Source of the DNA: Gillisella terrae
GTDB taxonomy: Bacteria; Pseudomonadota; Alphaproteobacteria; Rhizobiales; Rhizobiaceae
Assembly (NCBI RefSeq): GCF_004801395.1
Contig: NZ_SSOA01000007.1
Coordinates: 1-64,000 of the forward strand
Length of the DNA: 64,000 bases
Direction: 5' to 3'
Both the position numbers and the translations under genes were made by a program. The notes below the pieces were generated by a model, which made no database searches, was not told the DNA's origin, and saw only the letters and a program-made list of their open reading frames with translations. Of the stretch, positions 58,418 to 64,000 are shown piece by piece. Position 1 is the stretch's first letter, and each line of letters opens with the position of its first letter.

Positions 58418-58921
58418 TCAGGGTTCAAACCCAGCTAAAAACTGCCGCAGCAGATCGTCCAGTGCAGCCTGCTGCTCCGGCGGTAGTATCGCGACCAATC
58501 TTTGCTGGTTTGCCACATGCTCGGTGACGGCTTTGTCAACCAGCGCAAAGCCCTTGTCCGTCAGTGCAATCAACAGACTGCGCCGGTCTTGTGGATTGGG
58601 CAAGCGCTGCACCAACCCCTGTTTTTCCAGTTGATCAATGCGGTTGGTCATGGTGCCTGAGGTGACCATCATTGTCGCCAGCAAATCCGAGGGCGGAAGC
58701 TGGTAAGGGCTGCCCGCCCGTCGCAACGTGGCCAGCACATCAAAACTCGAGCTGTTGAGACCATGGGATTGCAGAACGGCCTCGACATTGCGTGCTAAAT
58801 GCTCGCGCAATCGGCCAAGCCTGCCCAAAAGGCCCATAGGGGTCACATCAAGGTCTGGCCGCTCATTCTGCCACTGGGCCAAAATTTGATCCACGGCATC
58901 CGGTGTCTGTTTTTTTTCCAT
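58418..58921 (-). CDS. MarR family transcriptional regulator
   Basis: This encodes 167 residues. The winged helix is clear: SSSFDVLATLRRAG, PSDLLATMMVTSGTMTNRIDQLEKQGLVQRLPNPQDRRSLLIALTDKG. It is divergent from an EamA transporter. Two matching palindromes lie in the 74-base gap (58942-58959 and 58978-58995), one near each start, so it probably represses both genes and is released by a ligand. Confidence 0.95.
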   Translation of the reverse strand: MEKKQTPDAVDQILAQWQNERPDLDVTPMGLLGRLGRLREHLARNVEAVLQSHGLNSSSFDVLATLRRAGSPYQLPPSDLLATMMVTSGTMTNRIDQLEKQGLVQRLPNPQDRRSLLIALTDKGFALVDKAVTEHVANQQRLVAILPPEQQAALDDLLRQFLAGFEP

Positions 58922-58941
58922 AGGCCAGCGATAGCAGAAAC

Positions 58942-58959
58942 TATCTTGATTTCAAGATA
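58942..58959. promoter_or_regulatory. MarR operator candidate, site 1
   Basis: TATCTTGATTTCAAGATA is a perfect 8+2+8 palindrome, 20 bases before the marR start. Confidence 0.8.
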
Positions 58960-58977
58960 AATAGTGGTAGGGATAAT

Positions 58978-58995
58978 TATCTTGAAATCGAGATA
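58978..58995. promoter_or_regulatory. MarR operator candidate, site 2
   Basis: TATCTTGAAATCGAGATA matches site 1 with one arm mismatch and ends directly at the transporter ATG. Centres of the two sites are 36 bases apart. Confidence 0.8.
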
Positions 58996-59871
58996 ATGAA
59001 CATGAAGATAAATATCACCTCTGTTTGGCCCATCGCCGTCACCGCCCTGGCTCCCGCCATTTGGGGCAGTACCTATATTGTCACCACCAACCTGTTGCCG
59101 CAGGGATATCCGCTGCATGCGGCCATGCTGCGCGCCCTGCCGGCGGGCATTCTTCTTTTGCTGCTGGTGCGTCAGTTTCCCAAGGGCCTATGGGCTTTGC
59201 GGGTTTTCGTGCTCGGTGGGCTGAATTTCACACTGTTTTGGGCCATGCTGTTTGTGTCGGCCTATCGGCTGCCGGGTGGGGTGGCTGCAACGGTCGGCGC
59301 GGTTCAGCCGCTCATTGTCATTGCTCTTGCCAGGCTGGTGCTCGGCACGCCGATCCGTCTGGCCGTGATCCTTGCGGCCTGCATCGGGCTTGCGGGTGTG
59401 GCACTGCTGGTGCTGACGCCAAAGGCAGCCCTTGACCCGGTGGGAATTGCGGCCGGGTTGGCGGGGGCTGTGTCCATGGCCGCAGGCACGGTTTTAACGC
59501 GCCATTGGCGTCCGCCAGTGTCCAACCTGACCTTTACGGCCTGGCAATTAACCGCAGGTGGCTTGCTTCTGGTGCCATTGGCCTTGATGCTCGAGCCTGC
59601 TTTGCCAACATTGACGCCGCTGAATTATCTCGGCTTTGCCTATCTCGGCGTGATCGGTGCGGCCTTTACCTATCTTCTTTGGTTCTGGGGCATTGCGCGG
59701 ATTGAGCCAGCGGCTGTTGCCGCCCTGGGCTTTCTCAGTCCTTTGGTTGCCACCCTGCTGGGCTGGGCCTTGTTGGGGCAAAGCCTGTCTCTGTTGCAAG
59801 GCATTGGCTTCATTGCGGTGTTGGTCAGCGTCTTTATCGCCCAGCGGCGGGCAAGTGCTGCTGTAAAATAA
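58996..59871 (+). CDS. EamA/DMT family transporter, second
   Basis: This encodes 291 residues. Ten helices in two EamA halves (APAIWGSTYIVTTNLLPQGYPLHAAMLRALPAG; GVIGAAFTYLLWFWGIARIEPAAVAALGFLSPLVATLLGW). The ATG at 58996 lies directly after the operator; a second ATG is six bases on. Control by the divergent MarR is likely. Substrate unknown, perhaps a toxic compound or amino acid. Confidence 0.94.
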   Translation: MNMKINITSVWPIAVTALAPAIWGSTYIVTTNLLPQGYPLHAAMLRALPAGILLLLLVRQFPKGLWALRVFVLGGLNFTLFWAMLFVSAYRLPGGVAATVGAVQPLIVIALARLVLGTPIRLAVILAACIGLAGVALLVLTPKAALDPVGIAAGLAGAVSMAAGTVLTRHWRPPVSNLTFTAWQLTAGGLLLVPLALMLEPALPTLTPLNYLGFAYLGVIGAAFTYLLWFWGIARIEPAAVAALGFLSPLVATLLGWALLGQSLSLLQGIGFIAVLVSVFIAQRRASAAVK

Positions 59872-59908
59872 ATCGGCAATGGGATGCCGCTCGCTGCGTT
59901 GAGGCATC

Positions 59909-61834
59909 CTATTCCAGATCAGCAATCTTCCAGTAGAGCGAATCGGCGAGAACCGGCTCGTCCTGCGGGGCGGGCAGCATGGGCAGGTCGGGTCGCATCG
60001 TCGGATGGTGCTCTTCATCGGTTTGCGTGCGGGGCAGAGCCTTCTCGTCTATTGCCTCCGGGGCCTCATCGGCGCTGGCCTCATCCTCTTCGGATTGATC
60101 CTGATAGGGCTGTTGGTGGGCATCCTGTTGGGTTTCTTCGTCGCCAAGAGCATCAATCGCGTTAATGCTGATGTCACGCTCATCGGCAGGCGTTTGCTGG
60201 TTGGCAAGGTAATTGACCACCGGCACCGGCACCGCCAGCGGAAACATAATCTGTGCGGGTGCGGGAACAGGCACGGCTTGTGCGCCCGCCAGGGTCAACA
60301 CAGCTTGCGCACGCATGGATGCATGCTCTCCCACCTGCTTTTCCGTCTCCGTGTCGCGGCTATCCGCCGTTTTGGGCTTCGCACTCTCAGCGTTTTGCGT
60401 AGCTTCTGGCCGGTTGACAAGCGCGCGCAATGCCGCAGCCTCAGCACTTTCATTGAGGTCAGTCGCTTGAAAAAACATCTGGCGAAACAGCGCAGCACCG
60501 CTCGACGCGCTATCTTTTTGCACGCTCTGGGGTGCCGGGAGTGGTGCTTCACTCCAGCCTTTCATTGAAAGGGCGGTGGCAATGGCCGCTTCCTTCTGGA
60601 CCACGCGCTCATCCATCGCCGCGGCTGTTGTCTGGAGGCTGGCGTGTGGTGCGGATTTTTCCGTGTCTTTAGCAGTCTGCGCCAGATGGCCCGTCTCCGT
60701 TGCCGGATTTGCCGTCGATCGCGGCGCGGCTTCTGTGTTCGGCTGCGGCAATGCAGATCTGGACATGTCAGAGGGCAGTGGCACATCAGCACGTTTGGCC
60801 GTCAACAGAGATGGCTCTGGTGCGGCGGCGGGCGAGGATGAAAACGCCTGCGCCATCAATTGTCTGGCTTGTGGCGCATCCATGGGCTGGGTTGCTGCTG
60901 CTTTGAGAGGTGTTGCAGGTACTGAGGTCTCAGTCTGCTTATCATGCTGTGGGCCAGCGCTGGCTGGGGGACTGCCAAGATCCGGCATTTTTGCACCCAG
61001 CCCTTCTGCACCAGGCGCTTTTGCGCCCAATGCTTTTGGGCTTGTCCCGCTATTGGTATCTGGGGTGGCGCGAAGCGCCTCTGTCTCAGTGCTGTCGTTT
61101 GGCAAAGCTGACACTGAGATAAGCTGCCCGGTTTCTGTTTGGTAATCGGTCAGTGCGCCTGAAGACGCCTGTCTTAATGCTGCCGCCAGATTGGCAATTG
61201 CGGCCTCCTTGACCACCACACCTGCGACAGAGCCTTGTAAGGCCACGGTTATGGAGGTTTGAGGTGCGGTTGAGCGCGGCGCGCCTGCATTTGTCGCTTG
61301 CGTCTCCGCTGGCTTTGCGGGTTCACTTTGAGAATTTTGAGTGTAGGACGACACAACCGTCTGGGCTTTGAGGTTCTCGCGATTGCTGCGCTGAATTTCC
61401 ATATAAGCGGATAACAACGCCGCCTCTGGCCCATCCTGATTTTTCAGCACTTGCAACAAAACCTGCACTTGCAGGCCCTTGAGCACCTGATTGAGCGTTC
61501 GTTGCAGTGCGGCCCGCTGGCCTTCATCCAGCTTGGTCAAGGCAGCCACAAAACGTGCCGCAAAGGCGGCATCGGCTTCATTGGGCTTGCGCTCAATGCC
61601 AATGGAAGCGCCAACCATATCGGCAATGGTCGCCATATCGGCCCGCACGGTGTCGCGGCTGCTGAGCAACAGATTGTTGATACGTCCGGCGATCGAAGAG
61701 CTGTTGTTTTGATCTGCGCGCACACCGGCATCCTGACCAGTGTTGCCCTGCGTATTGGGCAGGTGCGGAACATCTGCGGCGCTGTCAGCAACGGCGACAG
61801 CACTTCGCGATGTGGGTTGGACGGGAGGCAGCAC
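59909..61834 (-). CDS. Long low-complexity protein of unknown function
   Basis: This encodes 641 residues from a GTG start with AAGGGG upstream. The first 150 residues contain a helical part (SSIAGRINNLLLSSRDTVRADMATIADMVG; DEGQRAALQRTLNQVLKGLQVQVLLQVL). The rest is rich in Ala, Pro, Thr, Glu and Ser and probably disordered, with one short hydrophobic patch (PAQIMFPLAVPVPVVNYLANQQ) and an acidic end. Composition recalls flagellar hook-length proteins, but there is no FliK C-terminal motif and no flagellar neighbours. No signal peptide. Unknown. Confidence 0.75.
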   Translation of the reverse strand: MLPPVQPTSRSAVAVADSAADVPHLPNTQGNTGQDAGVRADQNNSSSIAGRINNLLLSSRDTVRADMATIADMVGASIGIERKPNEADAAFAARFVAALTKLDEGQRAALQRTLNQVLKGLQVQVLLQVLKNQDGPEAALLSAYMEIQRSNRENLKAQTVVSSYTQNSQSEPAKPAETQATNAGAPRSTAPQTSITVALQGSVAGVVVKEAAIANLAAALRQASSGALTDYQTETGQLISVSALPNDSTETEALRATPDTNSGTSPKALGAKAPGAEGLGAKMPDLGSPPASAGPQHDKQTETSVPATPLKAAATQPMDAPQARQLMAQAFSSSPAAAPEPSLLTAKRADVPLPSDMSRSALPQPNTEAAPRSTANPATETGHLAQTAKDTEKSAPHASLQTTAAAMDERVVQKEAAIATALSMKGWSEAPLPAPQSVQKDSASSGAALFRQMFFQATDLNESAEAAALRALVNRPEATQNAESAKPKTADSRDTETEKQVGEHASMRAQAVLTLAGAQAVPVPAPAQIMFPLAVPVPVVNYLANQQTPADERDISINAIDALGDEETQQDAHQQPYQDQSEEDEASADEAPEAIDEKALPRTQTDEEHHPTMRPDLPMLPAPQDEPVLADSLYWKIADLE

Positions 61835-61982
61835 GGCATACCCCTTTTCAGTTGCAGTTACGGCGCATCGTCTTTTACATCATATGGCGCGAGGAAGAAA
61901 ACGATCAACAACCGGATAATCGAACAAACACTCTGTGTCGTGCGCCCGCCATTTTATCAATGCGCAAAGAGCACTTCTATCG

Positions 61983-62095
61983 TTTACAGCGCCTCTCACC
62001 AAATATGGCGCACAAAGGACGCTGTAGCACTTTCAAGCTGCTGCATAACTTTCTCCTTAAATCCACTCCGATTTAAGGAATTATGCAGTAGAGGG
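61983..62095. repeat. GATTTAAGG hairpin repeat, copy 3
   Basis: It shares about 110 bases with copy 2, including TCCTTAAATCCACTCCGATT then TAAGG and the TTACAGCGCC...GGACGCTGTA inverted part. The outer stem is CTGCATAA/TTATGCAG. Confidence 0.8.
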
Positions 62096-62172
62096 GGCCG
62101 GGCGTTGTAGCGATATTTGCCAACGCAATACCAAGGCCATTTTCAATAATTCCTACTGCAACTTGCACAATG

Positions 62173-62250
62173 TAGGGCGCACAGAGGACACTGTAACGCT
62201 TTTAATCTCCTGCATATGTCTTAAAGCGATTCCGATTTAAGGGGGTATGC
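62173..62250. repeat. GATTTAAGG hairpin repeat, copy 4 (diverged)
   Basis: GGGCGCACAGAGGACACTGT followed by CCTGCATATG, then TTAAAGCGATTCCGATTTAA: the same order with more changes. Confidence 0.7.
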
Positions 62251-62462
62251 TGGAGCGTCGCCTGTGAAAATGGGCCGCCACTGTGTCGAATCATCTGCGT
62301 TCACAGGATGATTAATCTTGGTTAATATTTCGTTAATTTGAGTTTGCAGCCCCGCTGCCGCCCCGTGCCCGCCGTAAGCTTCGGGTTGGCTTGGCCGTCT
62401 ATGACGTGCATTTTGCATGCCATAATCAGACCTTTTGTCTGACTCAAACGCCCGGTGACACC

Positions 62463-63866
62463 ATGAGCCGCACAAATCCGATTTTGAATACCGACAGCTA
62501 TAAGCTTGGGCATTTTTTGCAATATCCCCCCGGCACGCAGGCATTAAGCGGCTACATTGCCACGCGCGGCACGTCCATGCGGCCTGAAATCGTGTTTTTC
62601 GGTCTCCAGGCATTTTTGAAGGAATATTTGTCGCAGCCGGTAACCGCCATCGACATTGCCGAGGCGCAGGATATTGCCGCTTTGCATGGCCAACCCTTTG
62701 ATCGCACTGGTTGGCAGCATATTCTCAATGCCCATGGCGGCTTCTTGCCCTTGCGCATCGAGGCGATACCGGAAGGGTCTTTCATCCACCGCGGCGTGCC
62801 CATGGTGCAGGTGGTCAATACGGATCCTGCCTGCTTCTGGTTGACATCCTATATCGAAACCGCGTTGTTGCGGGCTGTCTGGTATCCATCGGCGGTGGCC
62901 AGTTCGCTGCGACATGTGAAGCAGACGCTGATCCCTTATTTAAAAAATACCTGCGATGACCCCGACAGCATGATTGCAACCCGCCTTGCCGATTATGGCG
63001 CGCGCGGAGCAACCAGCCTTGAGCAGGCCGGTCTTGGTGGGCTGGCAACGCTTTTGCATTTCGATAGCACCGATACGCTCGAAGCGATCGTCTATGCCCG
63101 GCGCTACTATGGGGCGAAAATGGCGGGCTTTTCTGTGCCAGCCTCCGAGCACACCACCATGATTGCCTGGCCGCAAAGCCAAGAAGAAGCGTCTTTTGCG
63201 CATATGGTCGATCAGTTTGGTGATTATCCCACCTATTCGGTGGTGTCTGATAGCTATGATGTTCGAAATGCTGTGGCGGAACTGTGGGGCAAGGCGCTGC
63301 AACAAAAAGTGCGCTCAAAGCCGGGCACTTTGATCGTGCGGCCTGACAGTGGCGATCCCATTGATGTGCCGGTGCAAACAGTGGCGCAGCTGGCCTATCA
63401 TTTTGGCACCCGGTTGAATGCCAAGGGCTTTAAAGTGCTGGATGACAAGGTGCGGGTGTTGCAGGCCGACGGTGTGTCACTGCGCGATATCACCATGATT
63501 CTCGGGCGTCTGGAGGGATTGGGCTTTTCTGCCGAAAACATCACCTTTGGCATCGGTGCCTCTCAGTTGCAGAAAATCAACCGTTCCATCTATTCCTTCA
63601 CCATGAAATGCACGGCATTGATGGATGAAACGGGTCGCTGGCGCGATATCTCCCGCCGGCCGGTGACCATGCATGAGCGGCTGCCCGAAGTTGGGCGGAG
63701 AGCGGTGGTGTTTGAAGCCAACGAATTTACATCCGTGCGGCTTGAAGAGCTTGGCAGGCGCGAAAATCACCTGCAACCCGTCTGGGAAAATGGAAATCTG
63801 CTCCGCGAATGCAGCTTTGATGAGGTGCGTCAGCGCGTTCGCACCAAGCATCGGCAGGATCTTTAA
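62463..63866 (+). CDS. nadV: Nicotinamide phosphoribosyltransferase (NAMPT-like NadV)
   Basis: This encodes 467 residues from MSRTNPILNTDSYKLGHFLQ. It follows the animal NAMPT pattern: SGYIATRG, DYGARGATSLEQAGLGG near residue 180, VPASEHTTMIAWPQSQEEASF with His230, IVRPDSGDP with Asp295, and FTMKCTALMDE. NAMPT-type enzymes convert nicotinamide and PRPP to NMN, giving a short salvage route to NAD. Partner nadM/nudix or NrtR genes are not seen in the window. The ATG follows GGTGACACC, a modest site. Confidence 0.95.
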   Translation: MSRTNPILNTDSYKLGHFLQYPPGTQALSGYIATRGTSMRPEIVFFGLQAFLKEYLSQPVTAIDIAEAQDIAALHGQPFDRTGWQHILNAHGGFLPLRIEAIPEGSFIHRGVPMVQVVNTDPACFWLTSYIETALLRAVWYPSAVASSLRHVKQTLIPYLKNTCDDPDSMIATRLADYGARGATSLEQAGLGGLATLLHFDSTDTLEAIVYARRYYGAKMAGFSVPASEHTTMIAWPQSQEEASFAHMVDQFGDYPTYSVVSDSYDVRNAVAELWGKALQQKVRSKPGTLIVRPDSGDPIDVPVQTVAQLAYHFGTRLNAKGFKVLDDKVRVLQADGVSLRDITMILGRLEGLGFSAENITFGIGASQLQKINRSIYSFTMKCTALMDETGRWRDISRRPVTMHERLPEVGRRAVVFEANEFTSVRLEELGRRENHLQPVWENGNLLRECSFDEVRQRVRTKHRQDL

Positions 63867-63876
63867 ACCCAGAAAA

Positions 63877-63899
63877 GCGTCGCCCATACGGGCAGACGC
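63877..63899 (-). terminator. Hairpin between nadV and the next gene
   Basis: GCGTC-GCCC and GGGC-A-GACGC pair around ATAC; on the minus strand a CTTTTCT tract follows. Confidence 0.55.
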
Positions 63900-63915
63900 A
63901 TCCTATCAAACGGGA

Positions 63916-64000
63916 TTAAACCGTTTCCGGCAGAAACATCCGGTAAAGGCCGTTCTCATCGGGGTTGAAAGTTGATGGCCGGTCGGCGGCAAAACCATTG
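63916..64000 (-). CDS. C-terminal end of an unidentified gene (cut by window end)
   Basis: An open frame enters from the right edge on the minus strand and ends at TAA (63916-63918). The visible residues are NGFAADRPSTFNPDENGLYR then MFLPETV. It is convergent with nadV. Too short for a family assignment. Confidence 0.6.
   Translation of the reverse strand, partial: NGFAADRPSTFNPDENGLYRMFLPETV

Larger units (their letters stand above)
61835..62462. other. Repeat-rich intergenic region before nadV
   Basis: This holds two copies of the GATTTAAGG hairpin repeat (61983-62095 and 62173-62250) and no gene I can support. Confidence 0.7.

Noticed and set aside
59909..61834. Calling the disordered protein FliK
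   Set aside because: There is no C-terminal hook-length motif and no flagellar gene in the window.

Overview
The window reads as chromosomal DNA of a Rhizobiaceae alphaproteobacterium (Agrobacterium/Allorhizobium/Rhizobium clade). Supporting signs are the rimP-nusA-ylxR-infB-rbfA-truB cluster, the fabA-fabB-fabI operon divergent from irr, an mbfA gene with an Irr-type iron control element, a BTLCP transglutaminase-like protease, the TIGR02300 protein, a TRAP binding protein, and several families of rhizobial extragenic palindromes. Assignment below family level is not possible from the sequence alone.

Layout. 1-660: the tail of an ISAs1-family transposase (cut by the window start) and a small DUF3291-like protein. 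800-8640: DUF992 protein, MOSC protein, recR, lytic transglycosylase, an MFS exporter with a C-terminal extension, and a divergent pair of a domain-swapped CoA-transferase and an HTH-fused citrate synthase. 8715-21080: the translation/RNA block (rimP, nusA, ylxR-L7Ae, infB, rbfA, truB, a P-loop kinase, rpsO, pnp, rsmC-like). 21100-24410: fabI, fabB, fabA and divergent irr. 24430-26500: TRIC-like membrane protein, secreted Cys-rich protein, YdcF-like protein. 26640-27960: an accessory patch with a Panacea-type toxin-antitoxin pair beside tRNA-Ala(GGC). 28100-31350: TIGR02300 protein, cmk, rpsA. 31480-36000: TRAP binding protein, truncated haemoglobin divergent from mbfA, BTLCP protease, alpha/beta hydrolase. 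36137-45354: infC (ATT start), a repeat-rich kilobase, a collagen-like secreted protein with a two-component system, then rpmI-rplT-pheS-ASCH-pheT. 45500-52820: metabolic and regulatory accessory genes (two EamA/AraC or AKR/LysR pairs, an AT-rich orphan, Gfo/Idh/MocA). 52818-56264: GtrA, GT2 and an STT3-like GT-C enzyme. 56318-64000: a small membrane protein, xseA, a MarR/EamA pair with twin operators, a long disordered protein, and nadV.

How the genes work together. Most of the window is housekeeping: transcript elongation and initiation, ribosome maturation, RNA decay, fatty acid unsaturation, Phe-tRNA synthesis. Visible control logic includes a terminator-like hairpin in the rimP leader, a long pnp leader hairpin, an ATT start on infC, an ICE sitting on the mbfA promoter, and two 18-bp palindromes between marR and its exporter. 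No complete prophage, CRISPR array or large biosynthetic cluster was seen. The best candidates for less-described biology are the Panacea pair with its uncharacterised partner, the citrate synthase/CoA-transferase divergon, the GtrA/GT2/STT3-like set, and the collagen-like secreted protein in front of a two-component system.
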